Assembly (NCBI GenBank): GCA_965153455.1
Contig: OZ234494.1
Location: 10,478,001-10,542,000 of the forward strand
Direction of reading: 5' to 3'
DNA length: 64,000 nt
Origin: Sphagnum compactum
Taxonomy: Eukaryota > Bryophyta > Sphagnopsida > Sphagnales
The position numbers were made by a program, and so were the translations under genes. This document shows positions 20,996 through 33,565 of this stretch, piece by piece. The notes under the pieces were generated by a model that saw only the letters and a program-made list of their open reading frames with translations, searched no databases and was not told the DNA's origin. How positions within the stretch are numbered: the stretch's first letter is position 1; each line of letters opens with the position of its first letter.

Positions 20996-23900
20996 TTATG
21001 TGAGGCCAGCAACACTAGGACTCCTCTCCAATGGTGTGCTTCTTCTCGTTTCCCCACTACAGTCTCCTCCATCGAGATACAAACGCTTCAGTTGCTCCCT
21101 TTGGAATTCCAGGGCAATTTTTCCACAGGGCTGTTCTTCACCACTAGTGGTGTGTACTCTTGGTTGGGAGGTGACAGTGGTTACAACAACCATTGTGATC
21201 TCCACCAAGTCACCCATCCTCAGCTTCTGTTGAAAAGTATCGACAAATTGATGGTTCACTTTAACCCTTGCTTCTTTTCGACTTGGTCGTCTTGATGAAA
21301 CTGCTAGAGACTCAATATCTGACTTCCTGGTTGACATGAGATCAGCAACAGTTGAACCTGGAGGCAGTTCCTGTACAACCATCTGTAGACAAACCAGTTC
21401 CAAGTGTTGGAGGAGATGCGTTAAGAGACTGTGCCTTGTAAAGACATTGCAAGTAAGGTTCCGAATCCATCAATTTCAACTAGCGCAAAACACGGGAACA
21501 TAAAACAATTGTCAATAAAGGTCAAGGTGTGTTTGACTTACATTTTCATTTTCAACCTTGATGACTAGGAGTGGTTCAGTCCCACTGAGTTGAGGTCCGC
21601 AGCACATTGAAGCATAAGGGCAATCACTTGTGTGCACAGGAAAGGGACATGGTGGTTTCAAATCTGCTCTTAAGGGAGATAACCGCAACTTGGTGTCCAG
21701 GATCTCACTATGCCAGGTCAACACCCATCTAGCCCACTCAACCCGTGCAAGGATGAATGATGAGTGAATGCTATCATCCTCTTTATATCTCCAATGAGCA
21801 GCCAATCCAAACTCTGCCTGGTGATGCATTGCCACTGTTCTTATTTGGACCTCCAAGGGATATCCATCATCTCCCCACACAACTGTGTGTAGTGACTGAT
21901 ACCTGCATGGATTGTCGCATGGATCAATGATACTACAAGAAACTAGTCTACCGCAAAACTTTGGGCCAAAAATTGCACAACTGGAGCAAGCTCACCAATT
22001 CCATGGAGTTTAGGATGACTTACCCATTAGGCTTTGGCATAACTATGTAATCCTTGGATTGTCCTGGAATATGCAGCCAAAGTTCATGTACAATGCGTAA
22101 AGCATCATAACAACTTTTCTCATCGACAACAATAAGGCGCAGCCCTCGGACATCCAAAATTTCCTCAACAGTCCGTCCCTTCCTGCAAGCACAAAGCATG
22201 GGGCAGATTATGAGACTCAATTGTTCTCCTGCAGGAAGACACCCTCGCAGAGGATTTTCGCCTCAAGAACAAAAGTGAGGATCTACGAAGCTTCTGTTCT
22301 CTGACTACACAAAGGACAGCAGCATACATACCTCATCATTTTCTTGTAGATGCTGTACAGATTCTTGGGTCGTCCACTGAGGTCTGTAAATTGAACACCT
22401 TGTGATTGCAGAGCTTCGTATAGTTGATGAATTGAAGACATAACTATTCCCTCCCGGCAGCAACCAGACAGTCTTGTTGCTAACTCCTTATACTCTTCAG
22501 GCTTCAGATGCTTAAAGCAGAGATCTTCCAGTTCTGCTTTCCAGCTCCAAATACCTAACCGGTTAGCCAAAGGTGCAAAGATTTCAAGGGTCTCGTTAGC
22601 AATCTGGAGTTGTTTACGAAATGACAGAGCCCCCAGAGTCCTCATGTTGTGCAGGCGATCAGCAAGCTTGATAAGCACTACACGAACGTCAACCATCGAC
22701 AGAATCATGTTTCGTAATCGGTCTGCTTCCATTGGGTCACGAACTGTTTGATTGTCTCGGGCAAGTTGACTGAATTCACTTAATCTTGAAACCTGGAGAT
22801 AGAGTATCCATGCCATCATTAGTCCACGAAGGAGGTGCCGAAAGGACTCAAGAGATTCTTACACGAGTAGTTCAATCCAGTCAAACTGTACCCGTACATC
22901 AACCTCTCTACACCTAACCAAAGAATCACACTGTATTGGTTGAGCACTGAGACAGTACCCAGATGGTCTACAGGCTTTACAAATCAACACAAAAGCCTGC
23001 AAGGTTGCAACAACATACCCCAAGGACAATGTCTGCTATTTCATCTCCCATTGCACCCCGCAATAGCTGTTGACTCAAATTGGAATCATCAATGGCATCA
23101 TGTAATAACCCTGCAGCTACCACTGTACTAGTTGCCCCGGTTGCCGCCAAAATCAAGGCAGTTTCCACACAATGTGTAAGATATAGATCTCCATTCCGGC
23201 GAAACTGCACATCCAATTTGCACAAACCCTAATAAGACATTGCAAGACAGACAGATTGTAGACAACTGCAAAATGACAAAATCCTTAGATAACAATGCTC
23301 CTGATACCTCTAGAAAGAGGAAGAGGACAATTTCAGGCACTATGACACAAGGATCATCATATGTCACAGCACTGAACTTCAAGATGAGCTAAAGATAACC
23401 AGGGAACAAAAAACACAGTTCAGACTCTGTGAAGGATATCCCTCAAGAAACACACACCATGCAGACTAAGGAGTGGAGTGAAGCAGGCTGCAAAAGAGAC
23501 AATAAGATGACTGAAAGAAGCTGACAATCAAGCCAAGAAATGCAGACAGAGATTCCTCTGATAGCTCAGTGCCCAAAGCAGATAAATGCAGGCATGTTGT
23601 GAGAGAGTGGGTGCATACTTACTTGTCCCTTATGTGCATCGTCAGCTAGCCTGAAGGCCTTTACAACAGTTGGATCACAGAAGACCTTGTGCTTTGCCTG
23701 TGCACTTTCCAACAGCTTGATTGCAGATGAAGGCACCGGGGTATCAACTTCCTCTAGGGCATGAGGGGCCGAGGGAGGAGCTAGGGATGCTAATCCATTA
23801 GATTCCTCAAGTAATCGCAAAAGCTTCTCTCTGGCTTCAAGGACAGCTGGCGTCTCTCTTTGAAAATTGCTTGTGTTGTTTGCATCCCCTCCTCCTGCAG

Positions 23901-24738
23901 GAAATGGATTCACGGGAAGAGCAAGAGTGTCGAGAGGAGAGTCTCCAAGGGAAGAAGAAATGCTAGGAGCAAACCCTTGCACATGTAGAGGCAAATCTGA
24001 AGAAGAAGAAGAAGAAGAAGTACTATGAAGTGCTGTGTCAGAAGAAGCAGCAGCAATAAGAGAACCACCACGTATCCGAGACTGATGCTCATGAGAAGGA
24101 AAACCACCACCACCACCTCCCCCGTTCCTAACCTCGAAGCCAACACTTCTTGCGAAAGGCAGAGAGGATTTCCTGCGCGAGACGCGCTCCATGTGGTGGT
24201 GCGGATCCAACGGCGGCAAACCACTAGTGCCTACACTGTCCCTACTAGCACCACCACCACCAAGAGAGTGCGCGGGAGAGGAGCCATGGCGAGAAACTGT
24301 AGGGCTTTGCAACACAGAAACGGGGCTAACACGCTCTCCAGATCTCAGCGAAGAGGACACAGGAATACTCACCGCTCCAGTGCGAGTCTCTCCAGTCTCC
24401 CGTAACACACTCTGGTGGCCGGCTACATCAGTTCGCATGGTTCCAGAAGTACTACAAGAGTGGCCGGAGCATTCAAGCGCATCGCTATGTGACCAAGAAG
24501 AAGAAGAAGAAGAATGGTGTACAGCAGTAGCAACAGGTCTGGAATTAGCGTTGTTTGAAAACAGACTGGAAAGCCCTCCTTGAACTGATTTTGATGAGTG
24601 CGGATGTCGTGTATGCAAATCAACGTCCGTGGCCGTAGCTACTGTCTTCGTAGTACTAGTGCTTGTAGCATTTGGAGTGCTGCACCATGTTGCGGGTGGA
24701 GAACTCGAGTACATAGCCATGGATCCTGCTCCCAACAT
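20996..24738 (-). CDS. RSH: RelA/SpoT homologue (RSH2/3-type), (p)ppGpp synthetase/hydrolase
   Basis: Plastid stringent-response enzyme making ppGpp from GDP/GTP and ATP and probably hydrolysing it. Minus-strand exons: 24738-23623, 23204-23019, 22792-22332, 22182-22024, 21902-21542, 21382-20996, all in phase, 889 residues (883 from the second ATG, 24720). The N-terminus [17 protein letters not shown] with GGLSSLFSN resembles plant RSH2/RSH3 and acts as transit peptide. A long Ser/Gly-rich region follows, making the protein longer than the ~710 residues I recall for Arabidopsis homologues. HD domain: [10 protein letters not shown] then LLHDAIDDS, metal-binding His-Asp kept (about 380-420). Synthetase: [39 protein letters not shown]...MHHQAEFG...AHWRYKE; the glycine needed for synthesis is kept. 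The last exon has a TGS-like stretch ([11 protein letters not shown] ... [10 protein letters not shown] ... GDLVEI). Convergent with the monooxygenase. Confidence 0.93.
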
Positions 24739-25484
24739 AAAGAAAAACGAACACAAACCCAATTCGCAAGATAGGTACTCACAAATTCCCAGTTGTTTTG
24801 CAAGTGCGCACCAGCACCCCTACGCCTTAACAAAACAAACAAAACAGCTTTCCCTAACCTCTACCTTATTTCACAGAGAGATCAACCCACCTAGCCACCC
24901 ACCCAAGTCTTGCAAAAACGGGAAAAAAAAAGGGAACCAAGATTCTCAAAAACTAAACTTGCGAGTAATAACTATGACCTAATAATCACTAGCTGTCGCT
25001 CTCACTCTTTGCTGCACTTTCTCTTCCCCGATCACATCATCCACCTGCAAAGTCGGCAAGTCGGCTCCACACTCATCTTCACATACCCAACTCCGCCGCT
25101 CTCCTCAAACGAAAAAAACAAAACCCAACCCAGTTAAAAAAGAAATCCACAGAGTGGAAACTGTGCATGAAATCCAGAGGTGGTGCAGTGGAGCCGACGA
25201 TTGCAAAGTGAATACGATTGCGCGTTTTTCCTTTCTTCCTTTTGTTTTCCTTCGCAGTTCCCTTCGAAATAAGATCGTTTTTTTCTTCTTTTTGTTTTGT
25301 TACGTAGTTTGGCGCGGGGGGGGAGTGGAGGTAGGCTACGTTGCTTGTTGCGCACTTGTCTTCCTTCCGTCGCTGCCTTGCCTTGCCTTGCCTTGCCTTG
25401 CAAGTTCCACGCCTCTAAGTAAGTACCAAACAGCCTTCCTGTCTTCGCTGTCTATGTATAGCCAAAAAGCCATATTGAAATTTT
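24739..25484. other. Upstream region of RSH
   Basis: Expected to hold the RSH leader and promoter (read on the minus strand). I see no clear TATA box. A (CTTGC)n-type microsatellite with five repeats lies at about 25372-25402. Frames here are low complexity. Confidence 0.45.
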
Positions 25485-25730
25485 TTTAAATACTAAAATC
25501 AAGTTCTCTTTTTACATTTTCAATAGCCAAATTCTAACCAATTTTTTTCAAAAAAAATCGCCATATTTTTACACATTCTTTTTAAGTATGTAGCCAACCA
25601 TATAGAAGGATGTTTAAGGAATTCTTCTTTCATATTTTGGCTTGTAGTAGCCAAAAATATAGAAGGATGTTTTAAGGAATTCCTTTTTCATATTTGGCTT
25701 GTAGTAGCCAAATCCGGCTAAATCTTCGGT
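25485..25730 (+). repeat. Dispersed 'TAGCCAAA' repeat, copy B (internally doubled)
   Basis: GTAGCCAA, ATATAGAAGGATGTTT, AAGGAATTC and TTTCATATTTTGGCTTGTAGTAGCCAAA occur twice in a row (about 25588-25640 and 25641-25705), ending in GGCTAAATCTTC as in copy A at 6140-6350. Confidence 0.6.
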
Positions 25731-25808
25731 GGGTCATTGCCACTTTGGCTCATTAGACAAAATTGCCAAAAACAACACTGGTACCACCGAATGGACACAT
25801 ACGACACC

Positions 25809-25835
25809 TGCAGGGCAGGGCAGGGCAGGGCAGCA
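25809..25835 (+). repeat. GCAGG pentamer microsatellite
   Basis: About five copies of GCAGG in CTGCAGGGCAGGGCAGGGCA text. Confidence 0.8.
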
Positions 25836-26086
25836 GGAGGCGGCTGGAACTCGGGCAGACCGTGTTTGTTTTTTTCGGGCTTTTGTCGTCGTCGTCGTTG
25901 GATCACCTCTCACGGTGGCAGTTGACACTGGCGTTGTCGTGTCACGTGTTTGACGACTGCCGTGGCACCCGGGGTCGTGCCAAGTTACCACCTGCACACA
26001 TAAACAGCGTGGGAAGAAGCCACAGCAGCGGGGCAGACTGACTACTTACGTGGTAGGTAAAGCACCCGGGCTGTGGGCTTTACCCG

Positions 26087-26175
26087 AATAAGGGCCCACG
26101 CAAGGAATAAGGGCCCACGCAAAGGAATAAGGGCTAGAATAAAGGCCCACACAAAGAATAAGGGCCCTCGCAGTG
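26087..26175 (+). repeat. Short tandem repeat AATAAGGGCCCACGCAAAGG, ~4 units
   Basis: Four imperfect units of about 20-25 bp (AATAAGGGCCCACGCAAGG, AATAAGGGCCCACGCAAAGG, AATAAGGGCTAG..., AATAAAGGCCCACACAAAG, AATAAGGGCCCTCGCA). Confidence 0.75.
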
Positions 26176-29100
26176 AATTTTTTTTTTTGCAATCTTCTGA
26201 TTTTGCATCATTGGCTAGCCAAAGAAATCTACCAAACTAAAATCAGAATCCAAATATGGTGAAATTTTTTAAAGAAAATAAATATCCTGAAACTTTTCCC
26301 TTTTTTTTCCCCCAGAAAAAAATTAAGAAATTTTGATGGAATATTCCCTTTTTTTTTCTTTCACATTTTGGAAAAATTTCGCCAAAAAAAGAACATGGGA
26401 CCAATTTGACTTGACGAATAATGGTTTGAAATAAGGGCTATGGGTTTTACCTAAACAACTCTCTTTTTTTATATTTCCTGGCTTCTTTCTTGTTTAGTAG
26501 AAAAGAAATATTTCCATGGGAATATGGGAACATATAAAATTGAGGGGAGCTTCCTTGACATAACCCCTTAGGGTTCTTCTGCGGGGGGAGGTCCCTCAAA
26601 ATACATAGTTCCGAGTCACCTATTTTCTTACCTATCTACCTATAAATAGGACCTACTTTGTACAAATGGGTTACCAAGGTGAAACCAGAATATTAACTCA
26701 GGTTGATGTTCATCCACAACAGAGTCATAATGGACATCCATCCAGTGGAAGGTGAGCTGGTGGGTGCAGGTTCACTTTAGCCCATAACAAAACGTGGGGG
26801 TGGGGGAGGAGAGCTGAGTGGAGAAACTTTCCATTCGCACCATCATAGTCCCTTGGCAACTTTGACACATGTCGGTCGAATAATTATTTATTATTTTATT
26901 TATGTTCAAAATATATTGAATCTTGAATAATTATTAAAATTTCAAACTAATATTGAAAATTTGTGATCATTTTTCAATGTTTTCCATTTCAAGAATCTTT
27001 TTGATTATTTGAAAAATTGAAAAAACTTCTGAAAATAATATAATTAGTGTGGAAGCTGCCAAGGTAGAAGTATAATTTGTTGAATTGGTTCAATGTACGC
27101 AGCAGCGACTTGACCACTAGTAGTCCTCGTGGCAGTCTTTGCGACAACTGCGCACACATGCTGTGTCCCATGGGCACAGCTGGGAAAAGAAAGTTTTAAA
27201 AATTCGGAAAGAAAACCCCCCAACAAAATGGACGTTGTTGGTGTTGGTTTTTTTGCATGTTTTTCCCCTTTTCTTTTCTTTTCTTTTTTGTTTGGGGAAA
27301 GTAATTGAAAATCTATGGTAACTAACGTGTAAGGATATACTGTATGAAGAGATCTTGGGTTCACGTGAATTTTCGTGGGCGAATTTGTAGGCCCCTCCAC
27401 CTGCTTATGGAATAAGGTGATGAATTGACAAGTTTACAACAAGTAGCTACTTCATCATCTTCACCTAATGGCGGTGGCCTTTATGTCTTAGGTCTTCTTT
27501 GTTACCATTGATCATCATTTCGTAACTTTGGGTTATATTTGTATAGGTTTTTTCTTTCCTTATTTTTTTGTTGATTGTTGGCTTTTTGTTTTTTTTTCCT
27601 CCTTTGGGTTGTGTCTGCTGGTGCTCTCATTTGCCTTTTACTTTTGATGGATGGGTTCCATCCTTGATTTTTATATACAGGGTTTTTCTTCTTTATGACA
27701 AGCCCAAACTAGTATTAGGAGAACCCAGTTGTCTAGGTTAAAACTTAGAACAATCCTGTTAGCAAAAACCAAACAAAATCAAGACCGCTTTTTGAAACTG
27801 GGTTGGAACAGAATTCTATTTTACAGTTCTTCATTATAAGAGCCAAAACCACTCTAGTTTACTTTTTAGAATTACAATAGTTTTTTTTAATAATCACATT
27901 CATTTTAGTCATTCTTGTTTGTGTCCCACATTTTTAAAAAATAATCATCCATTTTGATAAGAAACACCATTTTTTCCTCACTATCACGCTTGTTAATAAC
28001 ACAAAACATTTGCAAAGCTTTTTTAATAAATGTAATTATAATGAGAAAAATCTAAAACAAATATTAAAATTTTATACATTGTAGTTTCCTTTGATAATGT
28101 TAGTGTTATTTTGTGTTCAAATTATGCAAACTCACAACAATAAATCCAATTGAAGAGAAAAGAAAGAAATAACAACTGTCTATTGCAAACAAACAAAAGA
28201 TATATAAGCTTGCTAAAATAAATATATATATAATTAAAAATAAATACTTGACAAAACACACAAAAAGTTCAAATTCAATCTAGATTATCACATTAATACA
28301 AGCAAAAATCACAACCTTCTTCAAGTCTAATATTGCATAGTAAAGCTTAGAATAACCCATGTAAAAAAATTAACAATTGACTAGCATTGTACAACGAATA
28401 AAAAGTGACCACCTATCATCAACAACATGCCTAAAACACTTGCAAAGTTGATATCGGTTCTTTGAGTAGCTCCAACAATGGCATTGTACATTGGAAATCT
28501 GGATGAAGCTCGGCCAAAATATGGTGCTTTTTGTGGCCAGTATTTGGGTTTGGCTTGTAAAATGGTCACATTTTTTCAAGTTGAAAGACTCATGAAACAT
28601 CAAAAGAATTGTTGTTCATTCATCAGTTGTAGTGATTGGCCATACATAGTTGTTACATTTAAGCATTGTCTGACCTTATATCATCACGTTTTTCACAAGT
28701 GTGGGCGGGGATGGAAAAACAAGTAATGCAATTTCTTCTTTCAATGTGATAAAATGATGACCGTCACTTGAGCTGCTTTAAGGCCAGATTATTTTGATTC
28801 GGCTTCTGATTCTATTTTTTAGAAAATTAAAATCGAAAGTCTAGAGACCTGATAACCAGCTTGAGAATCAAAAATCAAAATTGATCAAAGAAAAGAACCA
28901 AACAACACTATTTCAAACCACTATTATTGGTAGGTCCAGGGTATTGGGCAAGTCCAGGTTAGGGTTTGAGGTATCAAGGCCTGAGGTTCAAGTTTGATGA
29001 CAACATGATGTTCACTAGGCATGGTTATTATGTGTTCTTAGGGTTCATAACAACTCTGGCTATCAAAACAAATTGAAGATATCAATGGTCTGATGTATGA

Positions 29101-32100
29101 ACCGTGCTTTTGATGAAAAAATAAAAGTAAATGAAATTTCACCTTTGTAACAACCTGTTTTTTCATGGTTTTCTTTACGTGTTTTGGAATAATGGAAATT
29201 GACGATTCTTTTATTCTAATTATTTGCAAAAAGCCGGAACAACAGGTGATTCCCCAATTACAAAACATAATAATAATAATAATAATTTTGGTTATTAATA
29301 AAATCAAATACTTACCCAACATTGGTTCAAAGTTCAGACCACCAGTGGCAACAAATAAATAGAAAATATTCAATGAAATTCCAAAGAAATGAACCCACAA
29401 CTCAGAGTCACACTCTGGTGAACATTTGTCAAAGTGGGACCAAATGAAAACTACTTAAATATTACCTTCCATAGTCCCCCACAAGAGTTAAACAATATAA
29501 CATTTTTTTTAGGGTTTTTGGATTTGGGACATACATACTGTATAGGTAGTGCCTTGACAGCTTCGACACTAATTAAATTATTTGTAAGAATGTTGAAAAT
29601 TTTCCCCAAAAAAATTTTTTTTCAAAAATTTTTTTGTGAAGGAAAATAAAATAATCTATAAAAAATTCTAGAATTTTTTTTCAACAAAAAATGGAATATT
29701 CAAATTTAATTAATTAGTCAACAAACATGTGTATGAAGCTGCCTGTGTATATACACTACCATGTTTGTTTACAAATTTGTTGTTGACTTTTTGTTTTGGT
29801 TGACTGTGATGCCTCTTCTGACCTTTGGTAGATTATATAAAGAGTGTATTTTCTTTTATATATTTATTTATTTATTTATTTCTTACATCATTCCTTCCTT
29901 TGTTTTTCTGCTATCTTTCTTGTAGCAAAACGCACAAGGACGGGGAGGCATGGGATGCATGACTTTCTTTCCACCCCAAACAAATAGGTGCATTTCTTTC
30001 AGCTGCCTATAATTTCCATCATCCATGTTGTTCTGTCAGAAGATTGTCCTATGAACATTTTGGTGGATGTATATTCTGGTTAAATGGATGAATGTCACAT
30101 GTTCCCCAAAGTTCTCAATGCTTTCCCCGACATTTTTCCAATAGCACCTCACTTTGTCCCATATGCTTTGCCCAAAGTTGTCCTCTTGGAACCTATATAA
30201 TGTGAGCCAATACTGGTACTTCAATGTTTCTATGTTTGGAGTGAATACTTTTCTATATGGGGGAGGCTCCCAAAGATTCAGAATTTTTTTTTTGGTAATG
30301 GAACAATCAAGGAAGGTCATGGCCAAAAAAAAATGGAAATTCTGAACTTGGAAGGCACTCCCCAACTAATTGATAATGAATCTCTCTATACTCTATGGCA
30401 CTCTAAAATGGAAATTGTGAATAATTTTGAATAAGGCCCCCCACACTCACAACCATTTGGACTTTTTTGGATTGTTCATGTTCCTATACCTAGGCCTCAA
30501 ATTATTCAACAATTGCATATGTTGAATTAATTTCCAACTCCTTTTCTCTCTTTTGACATGGCAATTGTTTCAACGAGCTTTCAAGCTAGAAGAGTGTGGA
30601 AGTTTTGACTTGGGGTTATTGTTGCAATGTGCATGCAACCAAAACAATTCGGTTGCTTTAACTAGAGAGGATATGGTCTCCCCTATTATTGTCCATTTAG
30701 ATTTTATGAAAAATCAATGTTTTAGGTTCGAGTGCTTCTCTGGGGGTTATGCTTAGCTACTTTCTTCTCATTCAAGCATCAGGTACAATTTGAAGTTCAC
30801 AGTTTGCATCATGTTCTAGTGGGGTGGATGGATCTTGGGCTTCACACTAGTTTTGAATAGGAATGGTTCTATTACTGCCCCAATGGGATTTTAGTGTATA
30901 ATGCATTCAAAGGATGGCACTCATTTCTACACCAGACCCTTCTGGTGTACTATGAAAATGTTGGACCTTTGGCTTTCATTAAGATTAGATATTTCATTAC
31001 ATTTTATGTTCATCCCACTTATGTCAAAGATAACTTCTGCATGTGGGATGTTCACCTCCTTTTTTTTTTAAAAGTAAGCTAAAACTCAAATGTAAACCAT
31101 AAGTTTATAACAACTTGTAAGTCTACAATAACTTGTGTTATCTTATGTGTGATCCTAAGGTTGAGCCAAGAGTGCATTGCAAGGGCATTGCAAATTTGTG
31201 TTTCACTCATCTTTATTCTCTCATTGTTCCACTGTCAATTTCCAAGAAAAAGCACGCCCAACTAAACCCACCCAACAATGACGTGTCTCACGTGGGTAAA
31301 AGAACTCTTAGAGTGACATTCCCCCGATTGAGGCGATAAAGATTTCAAGCTTAAAATCTTAGATCATTGCATCTTTGCCTTTGCAATACAAAGAAGTTTT
31401 GTAAAACCTTAGTTAGTGCATCCACCAAGTTTTTAATCACTCAAAATGAACAAAAACTGAAACCAACTATCATTCATCCTCTTCTTACGTTTGCATTTTC
31501 TGTGTTGCTCTTTTATTTCTGATGCTGAAAGGACATTTGTAACCTTCCAATTTGCACATCCAATGACACCAAAATCACTCGATTTGCTTTAAGGAACGAG
31601 GAAAATATTGAAAAGTGTTCAATGATAAATAAATGTTCGGTGATGGGAGGTTTTACCCTATGTCAATTAAGAGGAGACATTAAAATGACAATTGAAAAAG
31701 GCCGGAAATAAGTGAATGTAGCTTACAACTTGTATGGTGCCATGTCAGGTATTTATTGCTAAATATTTGAATTTTATTTTATTTAGTCTTTTTTGTTCTT
31801 TGAACCCAGTTTTATGTGAATAAGGTTTTAATCTTTCCATGTGAATGTTTTACGTGTGCAACTTTTTTAATTTTGACACTGATTGTCAATTTTGTAATAC
31901 ATGACAAACAGCCTCCAAACAAAGATCTTTTGTCTCATAAGGTGCTTAGTGCTAACCTCGCTAAACTCTTTTCTCTTAAGCCTCACATCACCCCCAAATG
32001 TGAAAGGTCCATGCATTTGGGTCATGTTTGGTTGGCTGATTAAAAGTATTTCCATTTAATCAAAACTTAGCCTGGAGATGGCCCGCCTAAGGTATGAAGT

Positions 32101-33565
32101 TCCCAAACTCCAACGACACGGTATTAACCGCCACTCACCTCTTAACAAGTAAGCATATACCACAAGGTGAACATGACAAGAAGTTTTGCTCTTGCAAGAT
32201 TATGAATCATTCATTCCACCCATAGGGAATGCTTCTTGACTCCTTGGGAATTGGGGAATCTTGGAGAAGTTCCCCCATTAGCCCAAAGTCCCCAATTAGC
32301 CCACGTGTATGAGAACAACCAGATGGGATAAGAGCTAAGTTAAAGGATTGCTTTTTAAATGGGTAGTTTACAAGTACCACATGTAGCCATTTTCACGCAT
32401 AAACATCCAAATTTAGGTGGTGGAGTATGTCATGCTGGAGTTGCTATCCCTTACACATGCCACTACCCCAACTTGTGCTTATCCATCCACACAAGACCCA
32501 GTTTGAAACAGCATGCAATGCTTGTAAGTAATGCCTGGTTGGTTTTCAAAGATTGATTTCTTCCTTTCATTGATATAACTAACTACCAAACAGCAAGATC
32601 CAAAATCTTGACAACACCATTTCTCCAAAGTCCAATAGAGTGTGCCCCATTTGCCAATTTCAGGCTCCAGAGTGAACCAGTAGGCACCAAAAGCACATAC
32701 TGAGGGATGGATGAGAAATGGACAGTGGGTTTAAGACAGGAAACAATTTTCCATTGAATTCCAGTTCCCTAGATAACCACAGTGGTTAGCTTTACTACTA
32801 ACAACTCTTCAGCCCTTCCTTAGGTACTAGCCATCTTCATGCATCTACTTACCTGGTAGCCACCTAATTTCTTACATACCTGACTTTTTCCTTAAACATA
32901 CCTGACCTGGCATCACCTATTGCACATTTAACCGGTAATTCGCTGAAGACAACTAAGACAACAATTCAGACCACCAAATCCAGCATTTTCATTGGCCTTA
33001 ACATTTTTTCTGCACACCTACACACAAGCCTATTCAACACCCACTGTATATTAGTACACTAATACATAACCTTGTCTGTATCAGACAGGTTTAACAAACT
33101 AACTAACTTCCTTAATAGAGAGATGCCATCAATGAACATCTAATAACAAGTGGTTATGACTTTGAAGAATGCTACACTGTACAAAAAGATGATGCACTTC
33201 TTGAAACACTGACTCTGGCATCAGTCAAACTGAAACACCCAACATCACAGAGTTGAGCTCAGATTTAGATAGTGCCCAACAGGAGCATTACTATCACCGC
33301 CTTAATGGTACTTTCCTTCCATCCACAGGCTCACAATCAATTTGATTTCTCAACTTCCATTTAGAATTCTCTGCCATTTCAGATATTAACCTTGAGCCTC
33401 TTGAATAGGCAATCACAGCTCATGTATCTCCAAACCTGTAGTCTGAAGATCAGGGGATTTTTGGAAGGTCAAGGCATCTGTATCTACCCCACAATTGACC
33501 CACTAAAGCCATCTGAAATGTCTCCCATGAAAAACAATGGAAGCTAAGGATGTAGGTCATTGTAG
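26176..33565. other. Long gene-poor AT-rich interval
   Basis: No exon or transposon domain could be recognised on either strand. Frames up to 120 codons exist but read as low-complexity or stop-ridden text. The part 30000-31100 has a less random look and may be an old mobile-element relic, but I could not align it to a family. Simple repeats include (TAA)n near 29268 and (TTTA)n near 29862. Confidence 0.5.

Noticed and set aside
24025-24583. 126- and 130-codon plus-strand frames
   Set aside because: Antisense shadows of RSH exon 1, whose Ser-rich codons give Thr/Arg/Glu-rich frames on the other strand.
30036-31100. Possible retroelement or gene relic from several 60-109-codon frames
   Set aside because: No catalytic motif or recognisable domain could be traced in any frame; left as unclassified.
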